Shown here one piece after another: positions 19,266 through 30,545 of a DNA stretch of 64,000 bases; within the stretch, counting starts at the first letter, position 1; the number at the start of each line of letters is the position of its first letter. The notes below the pieces were generated by a model. It did not search any database, had not been told where the DNA came from, and saw only the letters and a list, made by a program, of their open reading frames with translations. The position numbers were made by a program, and so were the translations under genes. The DNA comes from Prorocentrum cordatum (lineage: Eukaryota > Sar > Dinophyceae > Prorocentrales > Prorocentraceae). The DNA is taken from positions 505,075 through 569,074 of the forward strand of contig CAUYUJ010004302.1 in assembly GCA_963575745.1 (NCBI GenBank), given 5' to 3'.

Positions 19266-19436
19266 TCCTGCCATCCCTGGGGGCGTTTCCCAGGCCCTGG
19301 GGTGTCGTCGTAAGCGGGCCGCAGCACGGGCAGCATATGCAGCAGGTGAGGCAGTGCGTGATGCCAGCCAAGATCAGGACGGCGAAGCCGTATCCAAACC
19401 TTGCCATGCGGTTACGCAGGAAACATATATACATAG

Positions 19437-19718
19437 GGGAACGAATAATGACATATACATTAAAGCACGGAAGTCCGCGCGAATTTCTCCGATCGGCGAT
19501 ATATATATATATACACACACAGAGGGAAACGAATAATGACATATACATGGAAGCTCGGAAATCCGCGCGAATTTCTCCGATCGGCGCTGGACCCCCCTCC
19601 CTGGCGCGCGGGGCGCGCCCCGGGCGGCGCCGGAGAACCCGCCAGGGGGGTCCAGCGCGGACCTGAGACATTCGCTCGGAATTCTGAGTTCTTATGTTTA
19701 TGTCATTCTTCGTTCCCC
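19437..19718. mobile_element. inverted-repeat family E with duplicated left arm
   Basis: Left terminus GGGAACGAATAATGACATA at 19437; right terminus its reverse complement TATGTCATTCTTCGTTCCCC ending 19718. The left arm occurs twice (19437 and about 19523), each with GGAA.TCCGCGCGAATTTC and GATCGGCG. The centre is a strong hairpin, TGGACCCCCCTCCCTGG to CCAGGGGGGTCCA (about 19587-19653). Decayed relatives of the core lie at 28570-28660 and 32646-32760. Non-coding. Confidence 0.7.
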
Positions 19719-19720
19719 GA

Positions 19721-19857
19721 ACACCACCACCGTGCCTGGCCAGGTCCATCCTTGGCCCGGCCCCAGGACGGTGTATGGACCCTCCTGGCCTCGGCCAGGC
19801 GGGCATACACACCATGCCAAGGCCCAGGATTGCCCTGCCCAGGCACGGTGGTGGTGT
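19721..19857. mobile_element. inverted-repeat family F
   Basis: Left end ACACCACCACCGTGCCTGG; right end CCAGGCACGGTGGTGGTGT, a perfect 19-bp inverted repeat. Internal words also mirror each other (TCCTTGGCC with GGCCCAGGA, GTGTATGG with CATACAC). A single copy in the window, adjoining family E. Confidence 0.75.
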
Positions 19858-19859
19858 GA

Positions 19860-21835
19860 GGATGCCGGCTGCGGATTGGTGTCTGATCCATGGGAACCTG
19901 CGTGACCTTCGGCGCTGTTCGATTTGGGCCCGATTTTGACCAGATTTGGAGCAAATGCAGAAACGAGGAATTCCTCATTCCCACATTTGTTTCAAATCCG
20001 AAAAACAAACGAAGAGGGGGAGGAACATCAGGACGGGCGAGGGCGAGCAGAAGGAAGGGCCAGATGCGGTCCAAATGCGGTCCAAGTGCAGGAGAAGCTG
20101 ATTTCAAGGTCGCCGCCCAAGAATCCCATGAACAGACAGCGAATTGCCAGGACGGGGACTGAGATTAGAGTTAGAGAGTCCAGGGTTCGCTAGGCACTGG
20201 TTCTCCCCCGAAGCGACCGACACCCTCCCGAAATCTTGCCGAAGCCATCCAGAAAGCCTGGCAAAACCCTCCTGGGCCGCTTCCTGGAAGGTTTCAACAG
20301 GTTTTCGGCAACACTTTTGCGCGGAAAACAAGAATGCCTGGCGAAACCTGGACTCCATACGGCCAGGGTGTTGCCGCAAAACTTCCCTGGCCCAACGTCC
20401 TCAGCGCCTGGGCGGTGCTGCAGTCTCGGGCGCTCCCTTCTAAACAAGGAAATGCGACACCAGCACCACCATGGCAAGGAGATGCGAGGAGCAAGGGGGG
20501 GTCTCCCTGGTGGTGTGGTCCCCCCCTCTCGCTCGAGACACCCCCAGCCTTCAGCTCGGGGAAGCATCGTGGATCTCCTCGCTGGAGGTGGCCCCCCCTG
20601 GTGGTGTTGGCGTCGCTTCTCCGTCCTCCGATTCCCTCCGGGAGCTGTCCGAGAGCGTCAGGCGCCGGCGACGGCCCGCGGCGGTGGCCTCTCACGAAGC
20701 CCAGGGGACGCACTGGTCCGAGGCCACTCCTGCCGTCACCCGAGAGGTCGTGCGATTGGTTCGGGCCCTCTCTGCCCCCGTAGGCCTCCGGAGGCCTCCG
20801 GAGACATCCGAAGCACACGCAGCCGGGTTTTCCATGCGGAGCCGGCTTGGCACGCGCGAAGTGCGGGCAGCCCGGATGGGAATGACGATGCCACGGCGGG
20901 TGATGTCCCAAACTGGCAGGGACTGCTCTTCGGTCGACGACGTCCCCCAACGCAATGGACCACGTTCGCATGGAATCCAGCAACGAGCCCAGACCAAAAG
21001 AAACAAGGACCACTGCCAGCCATTATCATCCGTCTGATCGTCCACATATTTCTGGTGCTGCTGGCAGCTGCCCTGGCCCAAGGTGCCCCCACGATTTCCA
21101 GGGAGGCCCCCACGAGCTCCAGAGCTCCTCTCACGAGGCCCAAAGGGCCTCGGGGGCTCCACAATGCAGAGAGAAGTGAGAAGAATGGGCCAGAGGCACC
21201 TCCGACCAGGCCCCGAACATTACCCGACAGCCATCCCAACTCTCGGGGGTCACGCGCTCGGCGCTCGATGCACGTGCGCGTGGCCGGCGTGCTCGACCAG
21301 ACGAGGGCCGAACTCCACGACGTCAGGCGGCCTCCCCCTCCAAGGCCGGTCACGTCATGTGGACCGCTCCAGGAAGCCTGGACTCCGAAAGAAGATCACG
21401 GGAGCCTCCCGTGCCATCTTGCTGGCTATTGGCAAGCGGTGCGAAGAGGCGTTGCCAGTTCTGATCGACGCCGACTCGGCGCTTTCCCATCGACGCCCAA
21501 GCGCTGGCGCACGCCAGTGCACTCAAGAGAGGGAGTTGCGAGGACACGCGAGGCCCCCCAGTGACGTCCCAGCGGAAACGTCGCTCCCGAAAAATTGTAT
21601 CTCTTTGGTAAAACTCGGGGGCGGCCAGGAGGGGGGCGTCCAAGAGGGGGGGGCGCAAATCATGGCTGGCGGCATGTGCGCGGCCCAAGGGGAAGCCAGG
21701 GACGTAATGAAATCCGCCGACGGTGTCGGCGTGTGGACCCCCTGTCGGCGTGCGCTCAGTCAAACAAGCGCCAAGACGCGCCGAGAGGGCCCCAATAGGC
21801 CCAAGAAGAGGGCCACGAACAGACATTTCGAGCTT
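19860..21835. other. no gene recognised
   Basis: GC-rich sequence. The word CCCTGGTGGTGT is repeated at about 20507 and 20597 with C/G runs that could pair. Long frames on both strands (for example plus 20236-21564) lack motifs and have Arg/Pro-rich composition. Confidence 0.4.
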
Positions 21836-21965
21836 CCCGCCTCAAGAAGCTCCCGGAAGGCCAAGAGTCCCTCAAAGGGCCCGAAGAGGCCCCCAAGAGA
21901 CCCCCAAGAGGCCCAACAGAGGCCCCAACAGGCCCGAAAACATCCAAGAGGCCTTTCAACAACAA
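21836..21965. repeat. degenerate CCCAAGAGGCCC repeat
   Basis: Short array of the same irregular 11-15 bp word found at 1500-2520 (opposite orientation) and 58080-58640. Confidence 0.6.
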
Positions 21966-23200
21966 CCCCAGCACGGTGGCGGGAAGGGCCGCAGGCCACA
22001 AGGCTCTCTGTCTGTCTCTGCTACGACTCCCTCGGCCCACATGGGGAACATCTCCTTCGCCTTCGCCTGCTCCCTTCCATCTTACTCCCCCTCCTCCTCC
22101 TCCTTTTCCTCGTATTCGTCGTCGGTCTCTTCAGGGTCGGCGGCACCGGCCGTAAGGCCTTAGCAATAAGAAGAGGCGCCATGAAATCTGGGAAAGATCA
22201 TGGCCCACACCATGATATCCCCTCCTCCCCTAGTCATCACCCCCCTCTCTGCCGCCCCCGATTAGCATGGGGGAGACGGGCCCTGATCGAAACGGATCTT
22301 GGGCCCTACGGTCTTCCCCACAACCAGTTCATCATCCTGAATCGTTTTCTGACACTCCTCTAGCTCGTGGACGGCCAAAGACGGCGAAAATTCTCAGGAC
22401 CCGTTTCGCTCAGGACCCATTCCCCCCGACTCGCCATCGCTCGGAACGTCAATTCGCCATGCACTTCTCCACTTCGTGTGTTTTTTTTTGCGCACAGCGA
22501 TCCAATGTGCGCCTCGAGGGCCCTCGCCGAAAAAAAACACACTTCCGAGCAATGCCAAGCCCATAGCGATCTGGGAGTGCAGCTCCTGCCTTCGCCTGCG
22601 TCCGCCGGGCGGTGCCGCCACCGCCGCTTGCCCCCGCCGGCCCCCGCCGATGCGTAAGACGGCGGGCCAAGCTCCCTCGACGGCCCGAAGGCGAAGCCCA
22701 TCCCTGGAGCGCACCGCGCGCATCCCACTCCTTCGGGGACGCCCCTCTCGCTGAGCGTCGCCGAATGGAGTATGGGGGAGGGGGGGAGGCTTCTTAGCAG
22801 GAGGCTGCTTCTTGTAGGGCGCCGGCCCCACACTTCTCAGACAAAGGCGCGCTCCTTCTGAGAAGCAGGGGTGCTTCTCAGAAGCCTTCTTCCCCCCCTC
22901 CCTCTGCCTGCCTCTGCGCGTGGACGAACTGGGCGTCGCTTAGTGTGGTGGGGTAGACATGGGGGGGACAAGAAAGATTTACTGTTCGGGCCCGAAGGGC
23001 GCCCTTGGGGGCCCTAAAAAGGCCCTCTTCACTTCAGGGGCCCCAAGGGACCTCTTTTCTGCAGCCCCCACGGCCCCCCCCATCGATCGCCCCCCCCCCA
23101 ATACGCGATGCCCATTTTTCAGATCCTGATCATAATCAGGCCAGCCGAGATCCAGCTGGAAGCGCCGATCCCCCAGCCGATCGACGGCCTCATCGGCCGC
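21966..23200. other. no gene recognised
   Basis: Mixed GC-rich sequence with local inverted words such as GAAGCAGGGGTGCTTCTC near 22860. It contains C-runs and an ATCGATCGCCCCCC word near 23080. Nothing coding is supported. The minus-strand sequence just downstream of the membrane-protein gene (about 23100-23205) keeps protein-like words but no recognised domain. Confidence 0.4.
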
Positions 23201-23205
23201 TCTCA

Positions 23206-23802
23206 TCAGAAGACCGCGAGATCGGCCAGGCCGGTGGCCTGACCGAGAAATACTCGAAGGGTCCGGGCCTTCTGAGATCTGAACGTGTACGCAATGAAGA
23301 TGCTGTAGCCATCGATCGTGTCCTCCAGTTCCGTCTTTTCCTCCTGCGTGCAGCCACCTGAGCAGCCGCCGCAGATATCTTCCACGAGGCCCACGGTCGT
23401 CTGTTTCGCGGCAATGTACGGGAGGAAGTAAAGGGGTATGGTGATCAACGCGAGGACACACGCAAAAGCTTTCAAGGGCTTGTCCTTCATGACGCCGCAG
23501 CATACAGGGCACGATGCAAGAACGAGCGTGATGGTTGAAATGATGACGCCGATGATCGTGCCGATGATCATGCTCGCATACCAGTCTTCCCAATAGTCGT
23601 CGTCCCACTTGCAGGTCTCGTGGACACAATCGCCGTAACTATCATACGAGTGAGGGTAGTAGGTGTGCAACGCATCGCACGACTTGCACTTATACGTGCA
23701 ATCGTTATAATCGGCGTTGTTACACCCATGCCACGGACACTCATCTGCTGCTGCTCGACCAAGCGCAAAAAACGCGACAAGACGAATCATGGCCGCGCGC
23801 AT
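23206..23802 (-). CDS. small Cys-rich two-helix membrane protein
   Basis: Predicted 198 residues from ATG 23802 (or 194 from ATG 23790, which puts MIRLVAFFALG at the very N-terminus). Residues 5-18 look like a signal peptide, followed by a compact Cys-rich segment with seven Cys at 22, 27, 35, 39, 42, 59 and 64 and many Tyr/Asp. A first helix (about 78-97) ends in a CPVCC motif. A short basic loop (MKDKPLK) leads to a second helix (about 111-131). The tail has a CGGCSGGC motif (144-151) and an acidic patch. Composition and ordering are those of a genuine secretory-pathway membrane protein. I do not recognise the family. The last 25 residues may be read-through into an intron or 3' sequence. 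Neighbouring sequence is repeats, so it stands alone; no SL relic is seen upstream. Confidence 0.6.
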   Translation of the reverse strand: MRAAMIRLVAFFALGRAAADECPWHGCNNADYNDCTYKCKSCDALHTYYPHSYDSYGDCVHETCKWDDDYWEDWYASMIIGTIIGVIISTITLVLASCPVCCGVMKDKPLKAFACVLALITIPLYFLPYIAAKQTTVGLVEDICGGCSGGCTQEEKTELEDTIDGYSIFIAYTFRSQKARTLRVFLGQATGLADLAVF

Positions 23803-23999
23803 GCCAGGACGGGCACTGCTGGGATCTTCGAGCAAAGAATGCAAGAGACTGCTAACCGAGCTGGCCGAAACCACTGGTCGAGCTAGGATGCCCGAACAGA
23901 TGTTGAACACCCAAATACCACGCTCGGGTGGCAGAGGGCGGGATGCGCCCGGAATAACTTCCCACCTAGTGCGGGAGCGAAAACGCAGCAGGGATCTGG

Positions 24000-24080
24000 C
24001 ACACACACGCACACACACACACACGCACGCACACTGCACATACACTCACACGCAAGCTCACACTGCACACATACCTGCAC
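24000..24080. repeat. (CA)n tract
   Basis: Interrupted CACACG/CACACA dinucleotide array upstream of the membrane-protein gene; Cys-Val frames across it are artefacts. Confidence 0.9.
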
Positions 24081-24377
24081 ATCAGAGTCAGGTGGCCGAT
24101 CGATCTTATACTGCTACTGGGCGCGGGGCTGCAGTTGGGTCTGCGATGCCACTCTCTTGCCGCCGCGGTTTGCACCGCTGCCCTGCGACCCGCCTGCGTG
24201 CGGCACTTTCGTCGGTCGGAAGAAGTAGGGAAAAGCATTGCTTGGGTTCAGGCTCTCCCAGAACATTACAAACACACAACAACAGCAACAGCAAAACGGT
24301 TCTTGAAGTAGGGAGGTGCTTGAAGTGAACTGGGATCCGGGAATCCAAAAATACCTACTTTCAACGACCAGCGTGTA

Positions 24378-24545
24378 TCGCGGCACGTCCCCCAAGCCCC
24401 CCGACCTGGCGGCGACCCGCCCATGACCCGCCCCGCGACCCGTCCAGCGACCCGCCAGCAGCTGCGACCTGCAAGCGTCCTGCGACCGCGGCGATCCGCG
24501 ACCGCGGCACACCTTGCGACACCCGCGGACCTAATTACGAACCCC
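24378..24545. repeat. GCGACCCGCCC-type minisatellite
   Basis: About a dozen degenerate units of 10-12 bp (GCGACCCGCC, GCGACCCGTCC, GCGATCCGCGACC). Same word family as 47880-47990 and, inverted, 9738-9785. Confidence 0.65.
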
Positions 24546-24688
24546 GCCGCTGGCATTGCGACAAAAGCCCCCCCGCGACGATCGCTCCCTCACCCCTCAA
24601 GCCCGAGAGTGCTGTTCCTCATCATTGTAGATACGCACGATCATGCTGCAATGCTGTCGTGAACGCGCGCGTAGACAGACAAGTACCT

Positions 24689-24689
24689 T

Positions 24690-24723
<34 letters not shown>

Positions 24724-24755
24724 CACACGCGCACGTACATATATATATATATACA
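24689..24755. repeat. (CA)n and (TA)n tract
   Basis: ACACAC array followed by TATATATATA and ACACACAGATAGATA. Confidence 0.9.
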
Positions 24756-25235
24756 CACAGATAGATACACATGCATTTGGAAACGCGCTATAGAACGATC
24801 GCGTGCCTGGGCAACAAATCCACATCGCTACTAACAAATAAACCTCACACGACATCGCTGGCATAGAGAAATATCCGCGCGAAACAAAATCACCGTACCC
24901 ACTACACACGTACGCGCATACACACACCCAGAAGCACGCACAGTGGCGAGCAACCGAATCCGAAACTAATGTTCACCATCGAAAGCGCATTCGGGAAATC
25001 ACTGTCGTCCTCTGCCTTGCTGTGCAAAAAGAAAACCACTGGCGGCTGGTAGTCTGTGAAAAATCGGAAACATATTTTGGGACGCGTCTTGGAGGGGACC
25101 TCGGGGGGGGCCTAGGGAGGTATGTTCCCACATCCAGCGTGTTTTTGTTGTCGCTTTCCCTGGACACCCCAGCGTAAGAAAGACCACCTCACCCTCACTT
25201 CCTCTTCTCCTTCCACACGAATCATCAACCTATGT
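24756..25235. other. no gene recognised
   Basis: AT-richer than its surroundings; no motif, SL relic or inverted-repeat element seen. Confidence 0.4.
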
Positions 25236-25239
25236 GAAC

Positions 25240-25800
25240 GAATTGCGAGGTTCTGGAGAAGTATCCCCATCCCAATGGGGCCCGCATCTCAGATTACTAA
25301 TCCGAGGGCGACAGGACAACTCCACCAGGCATAACAATGGAGCACACCTAGAGTGCAAATCGTGAGGATGCCTCGAGCGGGGCCCACGTCTGTGCTTGAG
25401 CAGCGAGGAAGGATCGAGCGGACGCCCCGTCCCTATGGGGATCGCACTTCGCGTGAACGAACCCGAAGCGGCCATCGGCACAGTTCACCTGGCCACGTAC
25501 CTGGACGCCCAGAAAGGGGGAACATCGCGAGGATCTCTCGAGCGGGGGGCTGGTGCGTGGAAGAGAGGCCATCTCGCGCGGGAGCCCCCTCCCTATGGGG
25601 CCCGCGCGTCGTGTTAGAGATCGGATGCGCCACCGAACGCAGCCCGACCGGGCATAGCGCTTGACCTCTCCGATGGGGGGGGGGGTCATCGCGAGGATCT
25701 CTCCAGCGGGGCCACGTTTGTGGTGGATCGTGGGGGCGTTTTGACCCGGAGCCCCCTCCGCGCGGGGCCCGCGCTGCACGCCTCCAGCCCGAGCTCGCTC
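25240..25800. repeat. tandem repeat with unit of about 160 bp
   Basis: Three clear units start ATCGYGAGGATSYCTCSAGCG at about 25365, 25523 and 25686, each running to a CCCTATGGGGCCCGC-like end. A weaker fourth unit starts near 25240. Frames open across it have no recognised domain. Confidence 0.65.
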
Positions 25801-26285
25801 TCGCGTCAGGCCTACCGAGCGGCAGCTCGCGCGGCAAAGCTCGGGTCCCGCGCGCCGTGCGCCGCTCGGGCAGCCGCCCTGGCGCAGGCGCCCCGACTTG
25901 GGGCCCGCAGGGCACGTTTCGAGCCCCCGGGCCCGCTGGCGTTCAGGCCCACCGAGAGGGACCCCACGGGGTGGAGCTCGAGGCCGCGCGCGGCTCGGGA
26001 CGAAGCCTGGTGCCGCCGTCCTATGACCTCCACGCCATCGCAGGGCCGGGCGCTGCGCAAGGGGGGTCACCATCAACTGCGCCAGGGACGAGAGAGCTGA
26101 GGCCGCACGGGCGCGTCGGACGACCAGTGGCGGCCGCACCTCCACGTCATGTCCTCCCGCGCCACGCGCATGTAGAGCATGCTGATCCTGCGCTCGCCCC
26201 CGAGAGGAGTTCCTGCATCGAGGGCCCGCGGCGTCCTCTGCGGAAGGCGCGCCTGGAGTTCGAGGTGGGGTCCCACGTCGGGATG
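25801..26285. other. no gene recognised
   Basis: Very GC-rich, with both strands open over several hundred bases. No motifs. Confidence 0.4.
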
Positions 26286-26289
26286 ATTT

Positions 26290-26625
26290 TCTCGGGCCCT
26301 CCTGTGCCCTCTCTGGGGTCTCCCGCGGCCCTTTGGCCGGCATGGGGCGTTGTTGAGCCGTCTGCCACCCCCGTTGGCCGTCTTGGGGGCCTCGTGGGGC
26401 CGTGTGCGGGCCCGTGGAGGCCGTGCTGTGGACTCTCTTGGGCTGTCTGGGGGTCCCCTTCGGAGTCTCCTGGGCCGTTCTCGGGCGATCTCGGAGCCTG
26501 CGGGGCGGCCTAGGATGCCCTGCAGACCAAGATTCGGGACCCCTGGAACCGTCTTTGGGCAGCCTGGGCCGCACTGGGTGACGTCTTCGGGGCCCTGTGG
26601 GGCCATCTTGGGCTCTCTTGAGCCG
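26290..26625. repeat. degenerate TCTTGGGGCC repeat
   Basis: The irregular word described at 1500-2520, here in the same orientation (GCCGTCTTGGGGGCC, TCTCTTGGGCTG). Confidence 0.55.
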
Positions 26626-26879
26626 TTGCGGGGGGCCCGCCGTGGGCACTCGTATGGCGCCTGCGAAGTGGTCCGGGCAGGCACGACTTGGGGTGATTTC
26701 TGGTACCAGCACAGGCATCCACAGTGCGATAGCACCATAGGCATGCGCGGTGAGGATGCAAGGCCCTTGGGCGCAACAAATGGATGCCGAGGTTGCGAGC
26801 CCGGGGCTCAGGGGTCGGGGTTGGGACGGGCCGAGGGGCAACCACAAAAGGGCACCCTTGAACAGTTACTCATCCTTGT

Positions 26880-27093
26880 GCTCCTGCTCGGCTGTGCTGG
26901 ATGGCCCACGCCCTCTGTGGGAAAAAAACACAAACAAAAACACACTGTGGGAAAAACACACACACACATACACACAGGCTCCTGCGGGGACAAAACGCAC
27001 AATGTGTTTTTTTCTGTGGGGAAAAACACACAGTGTGTGTTTTTGTTTCCCCACAGGCTCCTGCTCGGCTGTGCTGGATGGCCCACGCCCTCC
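26880..27093. repeat. inverted-repeat insert between 35-bp direct repeats
   Basis: A direct repeat beginning CTCCTGCTCGGCTGTGCTGG is present at 26880-26914 and again from 27058. Between them lies a sequence whose ends pair: a left arm TGTGGGAAAAAAACACAAAC and a right arm GTTTTTGTTTCCCCACA, with CACACTGTG / CACAGTGTG inner words. The word TGTGGG.AAAAACACAC appears three times. No reading frame of interest. Confidence 0.65.
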
Positions 27094-27257
27094 CCATCTA
27101 GGGAGGAAGCTTTGGAGGGGCACTGGCTCAGGGGGGGGGGGGGATCGGCCTGGACTCGGCGAGCCGTCGCCGATGGACCCGGCGTGGGCCCTCGCTGGCG
27201 GGAGGCCGCGCGCTCTCTCCCTGGCAGGGCGGGGCGCCCAGGCCCTCGACGCTGGTG

Positions 27258-27448
27258 CTATGTCGGGCCGGTCCCCCCACAGGGGGATGTTCGACGAAAC
27301 ATAAAAAATACCCCAAACATACCCCAAAAAGGTCAAAAAATACTAGAAAAATAATCCCCAGACTATTTGGAGGGCATTTTTGGGCTATGTCTGGGGTATG
27401 TCTTCTTTTTCGTCGAAAGCCCCCCTGTAGGGGGACAAGCCCGACTTA
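27258..27448. mobile_element. MITE family A, copy with 9-bp duplication
   Basis: A 191-bp element, TATGTCGGGCCGGTCCCCCC to GTAGGGGGACAAGCCCGACT, flanked by ACGCTGGTG (27249-27257 and 27449-27457). The interior also pairs (TTCGACGAAACAT against TTTTTCGTCGAAAG), so almost the whole element can fold on itself. Confidence 0.88.
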
Positions 27449-27785
27449 ACGCTGGTGGGGCATGGGCGACCCGGTGTCGCTGCGCACCCCGGGCCAGTCC
27501 CCGCCCGTCGGAGATCCTGTGGCCTCCTGATGCCTCCTGGGACCTCATCCGGCCTCCTGGGGCTTCCTGAAGTCTCCTGGGGCCTGCTGGAGGGCATCCT
27601 GTGGAGAATATGTGGGCACGAGTCTGGCCACCAGAACAGGCAAACCGCTCGAGACATCCTCAAAATCTGGCCCCCCTGGGGGGAGAAACTGAGCGCCTCG
27701 CTCGAGACATCCTCCAAATCTGCTCCGAAAGCGGAGGATGTTGGGGACCAAAACAAGCAAACCGCCAGAGATGACTGGTCCTTGA
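27449..27785. other. no gene recognised
   Basis: Short stretch with repeated GGCCTCCTGGGG words and a twice-used CGCTCGAGACATCCTC-type word (27646 and 27692). Confidence 0.4.
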
Positions 27786-28041
27786 TCGTCATCCTCCTCC
27801 TGCTACCCCCCCGCCTCCTCATCCTTCTCCTCCTCCTCCTCCTCCTCATCCTCCTCTTCCTCCTCCTCCTCCTCCTTCTCCTCCTCCTCCTCCTCCTCCT
27901 CCTGCTCCCCCCTCCCTCCTCCTCCTCCTCCTCCTCCTCCTCCTCCTCCTCCTCCTCCTCCTCCCTCCTCTTCCTCCTCCTCATCCTTCTTCTCCTCCTC
28001 CTCCTCCTCCTCCTCCTCCTCCTCCTCCTCCTCCTCCTGCT
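27786..28041. repeat. (TCC)n tract, about 250 bp
   Basis: Near-continuous TCC array on the plus strand with a few CAT, CTT and CCC interruptions. Confidence 0.95.
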
Positions 28042-28245
28042 CGGAGCGGGGGCACCGGGGCGCACAGCTGGCTGGCGACGTCTCTCCAATGTCTTGGCTG
28101 ACCCAAAGAGGGGTGCGGCTGAGATTTATTGGAACGCCCGACATGGACACGGAAGCAATGGGCATTCGAATACCATACAACTTACAGCTTCCGTGCCCCT
28201 CCCACATCTTCCCACCCCTCCAGGGAAGGCTCGCCTGAGCGAGGA

Positions 28246-28456
28246 TCTGGACGCCCGAAATGGGCACGGAAAGAGTGGGTACCATGCCCAACAGCAAATG
28301 TTGTCCCGAACCAACAGCGGCCGCTGCTGGGCAGGCGGCCCTCTGTCTCGAATGGGCACAGGCCCCGGGTGCTCGGACAGCGAGCCCTGTTCAAAACGAG
28401 CAGGAACTGCTGTTGGGCATCGTACCCATTCTTTCCGTACCCATTTCGGGCGTCCA
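28246..28456. mobile_element. MITE family B, copy 3
   Basis: A 211-bp copy beginning TCTGGACGCCCGAAATGGG and ending CCCATTTCGGGCGTCCA, both ends well preserved. Flanking pentamers are GAGGA and GAGTA, a one-base mismatch duplication. A fragment of a second copy (GGAACGCCCGACATGG) lies at about 28131-28165. Confidence 0.8.
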
Positions 28457-28480
28457 GAGTACAAGGAGCGTCCCTCCGTC

Positions 28481-28535
28481 CTTCTCCTTCTCCTCCTCCT
28501 CCTCCTCCTCCTCCTCCTCCTCCTCGTCCTCCTCC
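28481..28535. repeat. (TCC)n tract
   Basis: Plus-strand TCC array. Confidence 0.9.
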
Positions 28536-28569
28536 TTTCGTCCTGCGCCTCCCACAAACCTAAACTACT

Positions 28570-28660
28570 GGCGCGCCGCGCGGATTTCTTGGATCTGCGC
28601 TGGGACCCCCGCCCTGGCGCGCGGAGAATCCGCGCGGAGCAGGCGAAGTTGATGTTCATG
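28570..28660. repeat. fragment of inverted-repeat family E
   Basis: Contains GCGCGGATTTCTTGGATCTG and GCGCTGGGACCCCCGCCCTG, matching the core of the element at 19437-19718. Confidence 0.55.
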
Positions 28661-28664
28661 CCGA

Positions 28665-29330
28665 TGAAAAGGGATGGTACAATTGATTTGGGGCTATTGT
28701 ATTGCAGATGTACTGCGCCTGCAAACTGCATTGGATCGTAATGCAACTAACGCATTACACGCGGAAGCCCAGCAATGCATTCGTGCACCAGGACGCCCTG
28801 CACGCCCCAACTCGACTTAAATCCCCCGAAGCCGAAATCGAGGAACAACACCCAGGTTCAACCATTCATATCCGCGGAGGCTTGGGGCCGCCAATGCTGT
28901 GCATCGACGCGCCCAGATCCGGCAGGCACCAACCAGGCGAAAACGGGGAAAGGGTGGCGGCATGGGTGCCTTTTCCTCCTCCCCAGAGATCCGATGTCGT
29001 GATTTTTTGAATACGGGGCCCCCAGAAGTCTCGACCCATTCCCTGGGACGGGCTTCTCATCCTGAGTCGTTCTTTGACGGTCCCGGGGCCGGGCGAGGAC
29101 CCCTCGAGGCCGAAACATACGAAAACCCTCCGTCTTTATTTGTTCGATACGTTGGATCTCTGGGTCTGGCCGAGCCTGGACGAGCCACCCCGCCCGCCCC
29201 CGCCCGCCGCCTCGGCGCCCCGCCGCGTCCCGCACAGCACCTGCCGGGGCGCCGGCGCGCGGGGGACGCCCACCCGCCGCGGACACGCCTCCGCGCTGGC
29301 TTGCGCTGCGGAGGCCATGGCAATGGACAC
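28665..29330. other. no gene recognised
   Basis: Mixed sequence, lower GC at 28670-28760, then GC-rich. No motif-bearing frame. Confidence 0.4.
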
Positions 29331-29331
29331 T

Positions 29332-29502
29332 CTACAGTCGGGGCGTTGACCTAAGGAACCCTGGATAAGGAACGAGGCCCCTTTTTCCCATAAGTTGCAC
29401 TCCGATCTCCCGGGGAAAGCCCAAGGAAAACCAAGGGCCAATCAAGGAACACCGAGCCCCTCCCCAACGAAAAGGGTTCCTTAGTCAGCGCCCCGACTGT
29501 AG
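29332..29502. mobile_element. inverted-repeat family G
   Basis: A 171-bp element with termini CTACAGTCGGGGCGTTGACC and its partner TCAGCGCCCCGACTGTAG. The pairing continues as CTAAGGAACCC against GGGTTCCTTAG. I see no convincing target duplication. GGATAAGGAA words resembling its interior also occur around 43893-44000. Confidence 0.75.
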
Positions 29503-30545
29503 CGGTCCTATCATTGAACTGAGAGAGGCGTGCACAATGTATTTACACATGCTTCAGGCATATATGTATATAGACCATCGCTGCTTTGGCATCTGGAGAT
29601 TGTTCGGCAGCATGCCTCCTCTCCACTGGGCATCTTCCACAGTGCTTGCCCTGCCGCGCTCCCAGCTGCGTCGAATCACAAGCGGATTCGACATGGATTC
29701 GGCGTTCGGCCGTGGCTTCGCCGAGGATAGTGGGGGCGGTCCAATCGCGCCGTCATCCGCGCCGAGCCCGCGTCGGATCCACATCGAGTCCAGATCGAAC
29801 GTGGAATCCGCATCGAAAACATGTCGAATCCGCGCCTGATACAAGAAAGACAACACATTGTGAGCAGAAACCGACTGTCCCAGCATTCCTATCGGCCTGC
29901 CAGGAAGTCCTCTTAGATCACACCAATGTTCTCAACACAAAAACAAAACTCTTAGAACATAAACCTGAAGTGTTAAACCAGACGGTCTCAGCCAGAAGTG
30001 TTCCAAGAACATATCGAAGGCACCGAAGGCGAGAAACCTGCGGAGCCTGAGGAAACTCCGAATAACGGGCAACCTAAGAATCGGGGGCACCAAGGGCGAG
30101 GAATCTGGGGAACCCGAGGAACCTGGAGACCGCCCGAGCAACGGGCAACGCAAGAATCCGAGGCACCAACCTTTAACCACGTGAGAAGACCCCTCAGGCA
30201 AGCCTGGCTGGGGAACGGTCTCCATTCCTAGATGCGCCAGGTGAACCCCCCCCCAAAAAAAAACGACGAGCAATTGTTGGCAGTCTTCGGCGCCTGGAGG
30301 CCCTCTCTCGCCAGGCCCCGACGCCAGAAAAAAGAAACGGCTCGGGCGGGGCCCGTCCTGGCGGGAGAGCCTCCGAGGGGAAGCGAGCTCGCCGTGGCCG
30401 CGAGCCCCCCACCCCACCCCGCCGTGGAGGCCCACGAGCAGCGCCCAGAGCCTCGAGCCTCGATGCCTCCCCTCTCCTCGTGTCTCGCCTCCGTGGGTCT
30501 CCTCTGCTTCCTCCTCTGTTCTCGTTCTCCTTCGGTTTCCCTTTC
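29503..30545. other. no gene recognised; contains a short 11-bp minisatellite
   Basis: 29755-29845 holds degenerate TCCGCGCCGAG/TCCACATCGAG units related to 9981-10110. The rest has motif-free frames on both strands. Confidence 0.4.

Noticed and set aside
22979-23629. Alternative minus-strand frame overlapping the membrane-protein gene (His-rich)
   Set aside because: Shadow phase of the membrane-protein gene, without ordered features.
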